A stretch of 64,000 bases of DNA from Corallococcus silvisoli (GTDB taxonomy: Bacteria; Myxococcota; Myxococcia; Myxococcales; Myxococcaceae). Of this stretch, positions 7,376 through 16,355 are shown one piece after another. The translations under genes were made by a program, and so were the position numbers. The notes under the pieces were generated by a model. The model saw only the letters and a program-made list of their open reading frames with translations, made no database searches and was not told where the DNA came from. Location of the stretch: positions 1 to 64,000 of the forward strand of contig NZ_JAAAPJ010000010.1 in assembly GCF_009909145.1 (NCBI RefSeq), given 5' to 3'. Position 1 is the first letter of the stretch; each line of letters opens with the position of its first letter.

Positions 7376-9463
7376 ATGGCCGTACATCCCCCCTCCGGGG
7401 CCACCAACCGTCTTGCCCGGGAGCCCTCCCCGTACCTGCGCCAGCACGCCGCGAACCCCGTGGACTGGTACCCCTGGGGCGAGGAGGCCCTGGCCCGCGC
7501 CCGAGCGGAGCACAAGCCCATCCTGCTCTCCGTGGGCTACTCCGCGTGCCACTGGTGCCACGTCATGGCCCACGAGTCCTTCGAGGACCCCGAAATCGCG
7601 CGCCTGATGAACGAGGGCTTCATCAACATCAAGGTGGACCGCGAGGAGCGCCCCGACCTGGATCAAATCTACCAGGGCGTCGTGCAGCTCATGGGGCAGG
7701 GCGGAGGCTGGCCCCTCACGGTGTTCCTCACCCCGGACCTGCGCCCCTTCTACGGCGGCACCTACTTCCCGCCCTCGGACCGCTACGGCCGGCCCGGCTT
7801 CCCGCGCCTGCTCGCCGCGCTGCGCGACGCGTGGGAGCACAAGGCGGAGGAGATCGAGGACCAGGCGCAGCGCTTCCAAGAGGGCCTGGGCGAGCTGTCC
7901 ACGCACGGCCTGGATGCCGCTCCCGCCCACCTCTCCGCGGAGGACATCGTGGCCATGGGCCACGCGATGGCGAAGCGGATGGACCCCGTGAATGGCGGCT
8001 TCGGCGGCGCCCCCAAGTTCCCCAATCCGATGAACGTGGCGCTGCTGCTGCGCGCCTGGCGCCGCGGCGGCGGCGAGCCCCTGAAGGCGGCGGTGTTCCG
8101 CACGCTGGAGCGCATGGCGTTGGGGGGAATCTACGACCAGCTGGGCGGGGGCTTCCACCGCTACTCCGTGGACGAGCGCTGGCTGGTGCCCCACTTCGAG
8201 AAGATGCTCTACGACAACGCCCAGCTCCTGCACCTGTACGCGGAGGCGGAGCAGGTGGAGTCGCGCCCCCTCTGGCGCAAGGTGGTGGAGGAGACCGTCG
8301 AATACGTCCGCCGCGAGATGACCGACCCGGCGGGCGGCTTCTACGCCACGCAGGACGCGGACAGCGAGGGCGAGGAGGGGAAGTTCTTCGTCTGGCGCCC
8401 GGAGGAGATCCGCGCGGCGCTCTCCCCCTCCCAGGCGGAGACGGTGCTGCGCCACTTCGGCGTCAAGCCCGGGGGCAACTTCGAGCACGGCGCCACGGTG
8501 CTGGAGGTCGTCGTCCCGGTGGCGGAGCTCGCGAGCGCGCAGGGCCGCCCCGTGGAGGCGGTGGAAGAGGAGCTGGCGGAGGCCCGCCGCGTCCTCTACC
8601 TGTTGCGTGAGCAGCGCGTGAAGCCGGGCCGCGACGACAAGATATTGGCGGGCTGGAACGGGCTGATGATCCGCGGCCTCGCGCTGGCGTCTCGCGTGTT
8701 CAACCGCCCGGAGTGGGCGCGGCTGGCGGCGAACGCGGCGGACTTCGTGCTCGCGAACATGTGGGACGGCAAGCGGCTGTTGCGCTCGCACCAGGACGGC
8801 CAGGGCCGCATCGACGGCTTCCTGGAGGACTACGGCGACTTCGCCTCGGGGCTCACCGCGCTCTACCAGGCGACGTTCGACGCGAAGTACCTGGACGCGG
8901 CGGACGCGCTCGCGCACCGCGCGGTGGAGCTGTTCTGGGACGAGGAGAAGCACGCGTACCTGTCCGCGCCCCGGGGACAGAAGGACCTGGTGGTCGCTGC
9001 CTTCTCCCTCTTCGACAACGCCTTCCCGTCCGGCGCCTCCACGCTGACGGAGGCCCAGGTGGCGCTCGCGGCGCTCACCGGGGACGTGTGCCACCTGGAG
9101 CACCCGGAGCACTACGTCGCGAAGCTGCACGACTCCCTCGTGCGCAACCCGCTGGGCTACGGGCACCTGGGGCTGGCGGCGGACTCGCTGCTGGACGGCG
9201 CGTCGGGCGTCACCTTCGCGGGCACGCGGGAGGCCGTCGCGCCCCTGCTGGCCGCCGCCAACCGCACCTACGCGCCGGTGTTCTCCTTCGGCTGGAACGA
9301 CCCGGGCACGCCTCCGCCCGCGCGCCTGCATGAGCTCTTCGAGGGACGCGACCCGGTGGAAGGGCAGGGCGCGGCGTACCTCTGCCGCGGCTTCGTCTGC
9401 GAGCGGCCCGTCACCGACGCGGCCACGCTCGCGGAGCGGCTGCTGGCGGCCCCGGGCCACTGA
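7376..9463 (+). CDS. DUF255 thioredoxin-fold protein (YyaL/SPATA20 family)
   Basis: 695 residues. The N-terminal DUF255 domain (about 10-170) has the family hallmarks NRLAREPSPYLRQHA, NPVDWYPWGEEA and SACHWCHVMAHESFED, where CHWC is the thioredoxin-like CxxC. VDREERPDLDQIY and GGWPLTVFLTP follow. The rest is an (alpha/alpha)6-barrel-like domain resembling N-acylglucosamine epimerases, with HFEKMLYDNAQL and QDADSEGEEGKFF. The length matches the family, which occurs in all domains of life; its biochemical role is unsettled, with a redox or chaperone role often suggested. The ATG at 7376 is at the conserved N terminus. Convergent with the transglutaminase gene, with a 24-base gap. Confidence 0.92.
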   Translation: MAVHPPSGATNRLAREPSPYLRQHAANPVDWYPWGEEALARARAEHKPILLSVGYSACHWCHVMAHESFEDPEIARLMNEGFINIKVDREERPDLDQIYQGVVQLMGQGGGWPLTVFLTPDLRPFYGGTYFPPSDRYGRPGFPRLLAALRDAWEHKAEEIEDQAQRFQEGLGELSTHGLDAAPAHLSAEDIVAMGHAMAKRMDPVNGGFGGAPKFPNPMNVALLLRAWRRGGGEPLKAAVFRTLERMALGGIYDQLGGGFHRYSVDERWLVPHFEKMLYDNAQLLHLYAEAEQVESRPLWRKVVEETVEYVRREMTDPAGGFYATQDADSEGEEGKFFVWRPEEIRAALSPSQAETVLRHFGVKPGGNFEHGATVLEVVVPVAELASAQGRPVEAVEEELAEARRVLYLLREQRVKPGRDDKILAGWNGLMIRGLALASRVFNRPEWARLAANAADFVLANMWDGKRLLRSHQDGQGRIDGFLEDYGDFASGLTALYQATFDAKYLDAADALAHRAVELFWDEEKHAYLSAPRGQKDLVVAAFSLFDNAFPSGASTLTEAQVALAALTGDVCHLEHPEHYVAKLHDSLVRNPLGYGHLGLAADSLLDGASGVTFAGTREAVAPLLAAANRTYAPVFSFGWNDPGTPPPARLHELFEGRDPVEGQGAAYLCRGFVCERPVTDAATLAERLLAAPGH

Positions 9464-9487
9464 AAGCGGGCCCGGGACGCGCGGCGG

Positions 9488-11041
9488 CTACTTCACGTCG
9501 GTGACCTGGAGCGAGCCGATGAGGGGCGTGATCTCGGCGTTGCCTTCGTAGCCCACGGAGAAGTGCGTGGCGTCCGCGACGGGCTGGTTGAAGGTGGGGT
9601 CCAGCTGGGTCCACTCCCCCACGTAGGCCTCCACCCACTCGTGCCAGTACAGCGCGGGCACGCCGTCGGCGTTCACCATGTAGATGACGCCGTCCACGCG
9701 GCGGGCGGGGATGCCGGACGCGCGCAGCATCGCCACCGTCAGCAGCGAGTGCTCCGTGCAGTCGCCCTTCTTCTGGCGCAGCACGTCCGTGGCCCGGTCC
9801 GCGCTGACGCCGTAGTCCTTCTGCAGGTTGCTGTAGACCCACGCGGACAGCATCCGCGCCGCCGTGTACGCGTCCTTCTCCTCGCGGATGATGCTCTTGG
9901 CCTGCGCCCGGATGGCCGGCGCGTCCGACTCCACCGCGAGCGTGGACTTGAGGTTCTCCCCGCCGTCCGGGTCCGCCACCGGCCGGGGCTTGCGGCCGTT
10001 GGGCGCGGGCGGCGCCGCCGTGAGCGTCACCTCCACGCGGCCGTCCGGCAGCGGCGTGTACTTCTGCCGGTAGGTGTTCTGCTGGAACTTCGCCGGCAGG
10101 TTCTTCATCACCAGCTTCACCTGGCCCGGCACCTCGCGCGCCTTCGCGGGCAGCGGCTTGGGCAGCACCACGCGCGTGAGGCCGAACACCTCCACCAGGT
10201 CCAGCCGCTTCGCCACGGCCTCCGACTCGGCGCGCGCCTGCATCGTCTGGCCGAAGTCCACGCGCACCATCTTGCCGTCCGTCGTGAGCAGGGCCGTCAC
10301 CGGCACCTTCTCCTTGTCCGACAGCGTGCTCACCCGCGACAGCTTCGCCTTCACGCCCGCCAGCACCTGCTCCTCCGGCGCCTCCACGGTGGTGACGGTG
10401 CGGTAGCCCTCCAGGTCCGTGCCGTCCAGCGTCACGCCCTCCACCGGCTTGCCCCGCAGCAGCGCCACGCGCGCCTGGTCCGCGTCCTCCACCGTCTCCT
10501 TGGGCGCGGGCAGGGGCTTGAGCACTTCATCCGGCTGGCCGGGGCGCTTGCGCACGACGCGCAGCCCGTCCGCCGTCACCGTGCCCACCAGGTCCTGGTC
10601 CCCGCCGTCCCCGCGCTGCGTGACGGTGAAGGACAGCAGCTTGCCGCCCGGCTTCGCTTCATAGATGCGCACCTCGCGGTGCACGCGCTCCGACACGCGC
10701 GTGCCCACCTGCGCCTTGAAGATGAGCTCGTTGATGCTCTGCGCCTTGTTGCCCGGCAGCGCCGTCAGGTCGCTGAAGAACCAGCCCACCTTCTTGTCCA
10801 TCAGGTACAGGCCGAAGTACTCGCCGCCCTTGGGGCGCGGCACCTTCAGCACGTCGGAGACCTCCTGCGCCTGCGGCGCCTGGGCGGTCTTCGCCTGGGC
10901 CTTGGCCGCCGCGGCCTTCGCCTGGGACTTCAGCGCGGCGGGCGCCTGGGCCCAGGCGGGGGAGGGGGCTCCCAGCAAGAGGGGCAGCAGGCTCAACAGC
11001 CCCAGACGGGTGCGTCGCATCGGTCGGTTCGTGGGAAGCAT
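9488..11041 (-). CDS. Secreted transglutaminase-like protein
   Basis: 517 residues. The start is set by AGGAGG five bases upstream of the ATG at 11041. A signal peptide (about 1-31, ending PAWAQ) is followed by an Ala/Gln/Lys-rich linker, so the protein is exported. The C-terminal transglutaminase-core domain has the triad Cys428 (KKGDCTEHSLL), His467 (YWHEWVE) and Asp481 (QLDPTF). Members act as cysteine proteases or crosslinkers, and many bacterial copies are of unknown substrate. The central 300 residues are predicted beta-rich with no known motif. It precedes the GNAT gene on the same strand order but is separated from it by 80 bases, so a shared transcript from the ATP-grasp gene is possible. 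Confidence 0.88.
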   Translation of the reverse strand: MLPTNRPMRRTRLGLLSLLPLLLGAPSPAWAQAPAALKSQAKAAAAKAQAKTAQAPQAQEVSDVLKVPRPKGGEYFGLYLMDKKVGWFFSDLTALPGNKAQSINELIFKAQVGTRVSERVHREVRIYEAKPGGKLLSFTVTQRGDGGDQDLVGTVTADGLRVVRKRPGQPDEVLKPLPAPKETVEDADQARVALLRGKPVEGVTLDGTDLEGYRTVTTVEAPEEQVLAGVKAKLSRVSTLSDKEKVPVTALLTTDGKMVRVDFGQTMQARAESEAVAKRLDLVEVFGLTRVVLPKPLPAKAREVPGQVKLVMKNLPAKFQQNTYRQKYTPLPDGRVEVTLTAAPPAPNGRKPRPVADPDGGENLKSTLAVESDAPAIRAQAKSIIREEKDAYTAARMLSAWVYSNLQKDYGVSADRATDVLRQKKGDCTEHSLLTVAMLRASGIPARRVDGVIYMVNADGVPALYWHEWVEAYVGEWTQLDPTFNQPVADATHFSVGYEGNAEITPLIGSLQVTDVK

Positions 11042-11121
11042 CTGCCCCTCCTGACGGGGACCCGGGCGGCGTCTTCACGCCCAGGGTTGGGCGGCTCCCG
11101 CCAGGGGAACCGCGCGAAGGA

Positions 11122-11598
11122 CTACAGGCGCTTGGTCAGGATGATGAGGTCGTCGCCCTGCTTGTAGAAGTCCCGCAGGCGCGCCTCTTCTCCGTACTTC
11201 ATGGACGCGTAGAAGCCGCGCGTGGGGCCGTAGGCCTCCGTGGCGCTCGTCTCCACGCGGATGAGCCGGGCCTTGCGGCGGCGCAGGTCGCCCTCCATGG
11301 AGGACACCAGCTGCGCGCCCACGCCCTGCCCACGCACCTCCGGCGCGGAGGCGATCCAGTACAGGTCGTACGTGTGCTCCGTCATCGGCGTGGGGCCGTA
11401 GCAGACGTAGCCCACCAGCCCGCCGCCGTCCTGCCCGCGGTCCGCCACGAGGATGGAATAGTCCCGGTTGCCCGCGGTGAGCGCGGTGTCAACCAGCTCG
11501 ATGGCGCAGTCCTGCTCCTCCTGCGAGAAGGTTTCGATTCGCCGGATCAGCGCGGCGAGCGGTTCCCGGTCCTTTCTTTCGAGTGTGCGGATTTCCAT
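11122..11598 (-). CDS. GNAT-family N-acetyltransferase
   Basis: 158 residues with the acetyl-CoA binding motif VRGQGVGAQLVSSMEGDL at about 85-102, preceded by the beta-strand DLYWIASAPE. The usual GNAT start (MEIRTLERKDREPLAALIRR) fixes the ATG at 11598, which lies 110 bases inside the preceding ATP-grasp gene in another frame. The substrate is unknown. The tight overlap implies translational coupling with the ATP-grasp ligase. The two may act together on one small molecule, one ligating and one acetylating (inference). Confidence 0.85.
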   Translation of the reverse strand: MEIRTLERKDREPLAALIRRIETFSQEEQDCAIELVDTALTAGNRDYSILVADRGQDGGGLVGYVCYGPTPMTEHTYDLYWIASAPEVRGQGVGAQLVSSMEGDLRRRKARLIRVETSATEAYGPTRGFYASMKYGEEARLRDFYKQGDDLIILTKRL

Positions 11599-12589
11599 GG
11601 GCTCTTTCGAGAGCGACCTCCACGAGTCGCGAGGCCAGGGTCGCGTAGTCCATGCCGGCGGCCTGCGCCGCCTTCGCGAACCCCGCGCCCGGATGAAGGT
11701 CGCAGTTGGGGTTGATGTCGATGACGTACGGCACACCCTCGGGCGACACCCGAAGGTCCACGCGTCCATAGTCCTGGCAGTCCAGCGCTGCAAATGCTTC
11801 CAGCGCTGTCTGGATGCAACGGGCTTCCTGCACTGCGTCGAGCCGGCACGGTCCGGTGGGCGAGTCCCGGTACTCCGGGGAGGCCGCTTCCCACTTGGCC
11901 CGGTACGACACGATGTTCGGACGGTTGTCGAACGCGCGGCCGAAGTGGATCTCCGTGAGGGGCAGCGCCTGCCGGGGGCTGTTGCCCAGGAGCGGCACGT
12001 ACACCTCCCGGCCCGGGATGAACTGCTCCACCAGCGCGGGCTGATGGAAGGTGCGCAGCACGGACTCGCACGCCCGCACGAGCGCCGAGCGCTCCGTCAC
12101 CACGGAGTCGAAGTCCATGCCCACGCTGGCGTCCTCGCGCGCGGGCTTCACGATGAGGGGCCAGGGCAGGTCCACCGCGAGTGCGTCCTCGCGGCGGCGC
12201 ACCACGAAGGAGGCGGGCGTGGAGACGCCGTTGGCGCGCAGCACTTCCTTCGCCTTGGGCTTGTGCAGCGCCAGCCCCAGCGACAGGGCGGACGAGCCGG
12301 TGTACGGCAGGCCCAGCGCGTCCAGCAGGCAGGGGACGGCCATCTCCCCGCGGCTGTCGGCGGCCAGCGACTCGCAGAGGTTCACCACCAGGTCGGGCTG
12401 GAGGAAGCGCAGCGCCTCCACGAAGTCCAGCCGGTCTCCCTCGATGGCGAGCGGCTCGGCGTTCACGCCGTCGCGGCTCAGCGCCTGGGCCAGGTTCTCG
12501 GCCACCCGGACCACGTCCTCGCGAGCTTCGCGCCCGGGGTCGTCCTCCAACAGCTCGTGGTCACGATTGTGCAGCAGGATGATGTGCAT
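11489..12589 (-). CDS. D-alanine-D-alanine ligase-like ATP-grasp enzyme
   Basis: 366 residues. ATP-grasp features are seen in order: N-terminal pre-ATP domain (IILLHNRDHE; PDLVVNLCESLA), a central lysine strand WPLIVKPAREDASVGMD, and the metal-binding C-terminal DYGRVDLRVSPEG and DINPNCDLHPG. The family joins amino-acid-like substrates through an acyl-phosphate; Ddl is the best-known member. This one lacks peptidoglycan-gene neighbours, so a specialised ligase is as likely as a housekeeping Ddl. The start at 12589 gives MHIILLHNRD, the normal family N terminus. The C-terminal 40 residues are Arg/Gly-rich and overlap the GNAT gene, and may be a read-on tail beyond the conserved fold. Confidence 0.85.
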   Translation of the reverse strand: MHIILLHNRDHELLEDDPGREAREDVVRVAENLAQALSRDGVNAEPLAIEGDRLDFVEALRFLQPDLVVNLCESLAADSRGEMAVPCLLDALGLPYTGSSALSLGLALHKPKAKEVLRANGVSTPASFVVRRREDALAVDLPWPLIVKPAREDASVGMDFDSVVTERSALVRACESVLRTFHQPALVEQFIPGREVYVPLLGNSPRQALPLTEIHFGRAFDNRPNIVSYRAKWEAASPEYRDSPTGPCRLDAVQEARCIQTALEAFAALDCQDYGRVDLRVSPEGVPYVIDINPNCDLHPGAGFAKAAQAAGMDYATLASRLVEVALERAHGNPHTRKKGPGTARRADPANRNLLAGGAGLRHRAG

Positions 12590-12755
12590 TCGGAGTGAGT
12601 GGAGGGTTAGCACGTCCCCAGGGACCTTCCCAGCCTGTGACGTGGTGGCTGGTTGGCCCCTCACAGGGCTACCGCCCGTCGGGGTATGCGCTACGGTGGG
12701 CGGCCCGTGGGAGCAGGTCCGGGCCCCCTTGGAACCGAGGCCCGGCAAGGACGAC

Positions 12756-14048
12756 ATGCGGATTCGCGACCCCATTCACGGCGTCATCCCGGTGAGCGAC
12801 CCGGAGAAGGCCGTCATCGACAGCCGCTTCTATCAGCGGCTGCGCTACGTGCGTCAGTTGGGCTTCGGGGACCTGGCCTTCCCGGGCGCCACCCATACCC
12901 GCCATGCCCACAGCCTGGGCGCCATGTTCGTCGCCTCGCGCGTCTTTGGCGCCGTGGCCAGCCGGTCCGACCTGCCGGACGATGTGCGTGAACATTTCTG
13001 CACGGCCGTTCGCCTGGCCGTCCTCTGCCACGACCTGGGGCACATGCCGCTGTCGCACGCGTCCGAGCGCATCGCGCCCCGGCGTTCGCTGCTGCGGCTG
13101 CCCGGCTGGCTGGATTCCGTGGCGGAAGGGGAGCAGGCGACGCACGAGGACTTCACCGCGAAGCTGATACTCGACAGTTCGCTGACGGAGGTCATCCAGC
13201 GCGAGTTCGGCCCGCGCGGCATCAGCCCCATGGCGGTGGTGGCGCTCATCTCCGGCGCGAAGCCGCCGAAGGACCCGGGCTTCACGCACCAGGGCGTGGA
13301 CTGGACGCCGCTCTTGCGCGCCATCGTGTCGGGGGAGCTGGACGCGGACCGGATGGACTACCTGCTGCGCGACTCGTTCTACACGGGCGTGAACTATGGC
13401 CGGTACGACATGGATTGGATCGTCTCCAACCTGAACCCGGCGGTGAAGGACGGCAGGGCGGTGCTGGCCCTGTCGCGCGCGGCGGCGTTCGCGTTCGAGG
13501 ACTTCCTGCTCAGCCGCTACCACATGTTCGTGTCGGTGTACCTGCACCACACGTCGGTGAACTTCGACCACATGCTCCGGCGGTACTACGAGGAGACGCC
13601 CGGCGAGTTCGAGATCCCCTCCGACCCGGAGGCCTTCCTGCTCTGCGACGACGCGGCGCTCTGGCACACGCTGCGCCGCTCGAAGAACCGGTGGGCGGAG
13701 CGCATCAGCCGCCGGCAGGGCTTCAAGCTGCTGGCGCAGTTCACGGAGCGGGACACGGGCTACGACCTGGAGGTGCTCAACAGCGCGCTCACCAGCGGCG
13801 GCTTCGAGCACTACACGGTGCAGTCCAAGGGGACGCTCAGCAAGTACGTGGGCTCCGCCGGAGGCAACCCGGGGCTGTTCATCCTGGACGTGTCCACGGG
13901 CCGGCTGACGGAGGTGGCGCGCTATACGCCGCTCTACCAGCGCTACAGTGGCGCGGTGCGCCTGACGCGGCTCTACGTCCGGCCGGACCAGGCGGAGCGG
14001 GCGCGAGAGATGATGGGCCGGCTGCTCGGCCAGACGACGCAATCCTGA
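12756..14048 (+). CDS. HD-domain phosphohydrolase (dGTPase/SAMHD1-like)
   Basis: 430 residues starting MRIRDPIHGVIPVSDPE, the typical opening of this family. The HD metal site is R49-H50 (TRHAHSLG), H92-D93 (CHDLGHMPLSH), a following HEDF and the later MDYLLRDSFYTGV. That arrangement is seen in dNTP triphosphohydrolases and SAMHD1-type proteins that cleave dNTPs. No SAM domain is present. The ATG at 12756 follows GGCAAGGACGAC. It is divergent from the ATP-grasp gene across 166 bases and followed after 14 bases by the NUDIX/MBL gene, so these two may share a transcript concerned with nucleotide clean-up (inference). Confidence 0.9.
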   Translation: MRIRDPIHGVIPVSDPEKAVIDSRFYQRLRYVRQLGFGDLAFPGATHTRHAHSLGAMFVASRVFGAVASRSDLPDDVREHFCTAVRLAVLCHDLGHMPLSHASERIAPRRSLLRLPGWLDSVAEGEQATHEDFTAKLILDSSLTEVIQREFGPRGISPMAVVALISGAKPPKDPGFTHQGVDWTPLLRAIVSGELDADRMDYLLRDSFYTGVNYGRYDMDWIVSNLNPAVKDGRAVLALSRAAAFAFEDFLLSRYHMFVSVYLHHTSVNFDHMLRRYYEETPGEFEIPSDPEAFLLCDDAALWHTLRRSKNRWAERISRRQGFKLLAQFTERDTGYDLEVLNSALTSGGFEHYTVQSKGTLSKYVGSAGGNPGLFILDVSTGRLTEVARYTPLYQRYSGAVRLTRLYVRPDQAERAREMMGRLLGQTTQS

Positions 14049-14062
14049 AGGACGGTGCAACC

Positions 14063-15583
14063 ATGAGCGAGCCCCTTCCCGGCCTGGGCCTCTTCGGGCC
14101 CCACACCCCCGTGGAGCCCCGCTCCTCCGCGGTGGTCATCCTCTACCGCCGCGCGCACCAGGGCGTGGAGGTGTTCTGGGTGAAGCGCGAGCGGGCGCTG
14201 GCCTTCGCGGGCGGCTTCTACGCCTTCCCCGGCGGGAAGCTGGACGCGGACGACGCGGCCGTCCCCGTGCAGGGCGCCCAGGGCGACGAGGCCGCGCTGC
14301 GCTCGGCGGCGGCGCGCGAGCTGTTCGAGGAGGTGGGCGTGCTGGTGGCGGAGGGCGCGCGCGCCGTGTCCCCGGAGGTGCTGGAGGCGGGCCGGGCGGC
14401 GCTGCTCGCGGGCACGGCGAAGTGGAGCGAGTGGCTGGCCCACCACGCGCTGTCGCTGCGCGCGGAGGACCTGCGGCCCGCGGGGCGGTGGGTGACGCCG
14501 CCCTCCGTGCCGGTGCGCTTCGACACGCGCTTCTACCTGGTGGAGCTGCCGGAGGGCGCTGGGGCGAGCATCCTCCCCGGGGAGCTGTCGGAGGGGGCGT
14601 GGATCCGCCCGGAGGACGCGCTGTCGCGCTGGAGCGACGGCTCGGCGCTGTTGCATCCCCCCGCGCAGCACGCGTTGCAGGTGCTGGCGGAGTTCACGGA
14701 TGAGGCGGACGCGCGCGCGCGGCTGAGCACGCCGCCGTTCTGCCCGGGCTACGTGGCCCAGCGCATCGAGTTCCAGCGCGGCGTGCGCGTGGTGGCGCTG
14801 GAGACGCCCACGCTGCCGCCCGCCACGCACACCAACGCGTACGTGCTGGGCACGGGCGACCTGCTCATCGTCGACCCGGGCTCCTCGGACGTGAAGCAGT
14901 ACGCGAAGCTCCTGTCGCTGGTGGCGGGCCTGAAGGCGGAGGGGCTGCGGCCGGTGGCGGTGGTGCTCACGCACCATCACGGCGACCACGTGGGCGGGGC
15001 GTTCGCGGTGAAGGAGCGGCTGGGCATCCCGCTCTGGTGCCATGCGCGCACGGCGGACCGGCTGGACTTCCCGGTGGAGCGGCTGCTGGAGGACGGCGAG
15101 GTGCTGCTGCTGGACGGGCCGGTGCAGCAGCGCTGGCACGTGTTGCACACGCCGGGGCATGCGCGCGGGCACGTGTGCCTGGTGGACTCGCGCAGCAAGG
15201 CGGCCATCGTGGGCGACATGGTGGCGAGCGTGGGCTCCATCGTCATCGACCCGCCCGAGGGCAACATGGTGGACTACCTCACGCAGCTCAAGCGCCTGCG
15301 CGACTGGCCCGTCACCACGCTCTACCCCGCGCATGGCGCGCCGGTGCCGGACGGCCCCGGAAAGCTGAACGAATACCTGCGCCACCGCGCCCAGCGCGAG
15401 GCCCTGGTCCTGGAGGCGGTGCCCACGACGGGCGCCACGCTGGCGGAGGTGGTGGCGACGGCCTACGCGGACACGCCGCCGCTGCTGCACCCCGTGGCGG
15501 AGCGGAGCGCCCTGGCCTCACTGGAGAAGCTGGTGTCGGAGGGGCGCGTGCGCGAGGACTCCTTCACCTGGTTCCGCGTGTAG
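14063..15583 (+). CDS. NUDIX-metallo-beta-lactamase fusion hydrolase
   Basis: 506 residues. Residues about 20-215 form a NUDIX domain with FPGGKLDADD and the REL-x2-EEVG core at 85-92, the metal-binding Nudix box with a longer-than-usual insertion after GGK. Residues about 240-430 form a metallo-beta-lactamase domain with THHHGDH at 303-309, the later TPGHARGHVCLV and VGDMVAS. A C-terminal winged-helix segment resembles LACTB2. LACTB2-like MBL proteins are endoribonucleases, and Nudix domains cleave nucleoside diphosphates linked to another moiety. The fusion therefore suggests coupled nucleotide or RNA processing. The start follows GAAGGACGGTGCAACC. It is convergent with the next gene. Confidence 0.88.
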   Translation: MSEPLPGLGLFGPHTPVEPRSSAVVILYRRAHQGVEVFWVKRERALAFAGGFYAFPGGKLDADDAAVPVQGAQGDEAALRSAAARELFEEVGVLVAEGARAVSPEVLEAGRAALLAGTAKWSEWLAHHALSLRAEDLRPAGRWVTPPSVPVRFDTRFYLVELPEGAGASILPGELSEGAWIRPEDALSRWSDGSALLHPPAQHALQVLAEFTDEADARARLSTPPFCPGYVAQRIEFQRGVRVVALETPTLPPATHTNAYVLGTGDLLIVDPGSSDVKQYAKLLSLVAGLKAEGLRPVAVVLTHHHGDHVGGAFAVKERLGIPLWCHARTADRLDFPVERLLEDGEVLLLDGPVQQRWHVLHTPGHARGHVCLVDSRSKAAIVGDMVASVGSIVIDPPEGNMVDYLTQLKRLRDWPVTTLYPAHGAPVPDGPGKLNEYLRHRAQREALVLEAVPTTGATLAEVVATAYADTPPLLHPVAERSALASLEKLVSEGRVREDSFTWFRV

Positions 15584-15603
15584 GGGGCGCCAGGGCGGGC
15601 GTC

Positions 15604-16344
15604 CTAGAAGCTGCCCATCAACGCCAGGCGCGGGCCCTGCGCGCTGTAGGTGGCCACGGGCAGCAGGCGCACGCTGGTCGTCGGCGCGGGTGCCTCCGCC
15701 TCCTGCTTCAGGGCGTTTCCGTGGGACAGCTCGAAGCCCGCGCTGGCCCCCACCACCGGGAGGATGAAGAGCGCGGCGTTGACGGGCGCGGGCACGTCGG
15801 AGGAGCCGCTGTTCACCAGCGTGAGGGTCAGCAGCATCGCGCCCCAGCCCACCATGCTCCCGGCCACCGTGGCGCCCAGCCGGCCGCTCCCGCCCATGAA
15901 CCGCCCGCCGGCGTACGTGCCCACCGGGATGCCGATGAGGGCCCCCGCGGCGGCCCCCGCGGCGGCCATCACCAGGCACTCGTCACACCCCACCGTCCCG
16001 GAGCCCAGCAGGTACCCGAAGGACCCCAGCACCGTGGCGCCCACCACGCCTCCCGCCGCGCCGCCCAGCACCTCCATCCCCACGCGCGGCACCGGGTCCT
16101 TGGCGGGCGCGGCCTTCGCGCCGGGCAGGGCTCCGGCGGTGACGGAGGGGCGGGCGCCCGCGGAGGTCCCTTCACTTCCGGGCGGAGGGGGCACGTCCTC
16201 GTCCGGCGCGCCCACCAGGGGCGGCGGCGTGAGGCTGCCGGCCGGGGCCGTGGCCGGTCCTGGCTCCGCGGGGGCCTCCTGGGCGGAGGCGAGACCCGAC
16301 ACGAGCAGCAGGGCGAGGAGTGGGAACAGACGTGTGTGCTTCAC
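15604..16344 (-). CDS. Hypothetical exported glycine-rich membrane protein
   Basis: About 246 residues from a GTG start at 16344 (a second in-frame GTG lies at 16347). A signal peptide (VKHTRLFPLLALLLVSGLASA) is followed by a Pro/Ala-rich linker. Then come several small-residue hydrophobic stretches (AAAGAAAGALIGIPVG; LGATVAGSMVGWGAM) like glycine-zipper segments of outer-membrane-associated proteins. I do not recognise the family. It begins 8 to 11 bases after the stop of the FTR1 fusion on the same strand, so it is almost certainly in the same operon and may serve iron uptake. Confidence 0.7.
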   Translation of the reverse strand: MKHTRLFPLLALLLVSGLASAQEAPAEPGPATAPAGSLTPPPLVGAPDEDVPPPPGSEGTSAGARPSVTAGALPGAKAAPAKDPVPRVGMEVLGGAAGGVVGATVLGSFGYLLGSGTVGCDECLVMAAAGAAAGALIGIPVGTYAGGRFMGGSGRLGATVAGSMVGWGAMLLTLTLVNSGSSDVPAPVNAALFILPVVGASAGFELSHGNALKQEAEAPAPTTSVRLLPVATYSAQGPRLALMGSF

Positions 16345-16355
16345 CACGTCCCACG

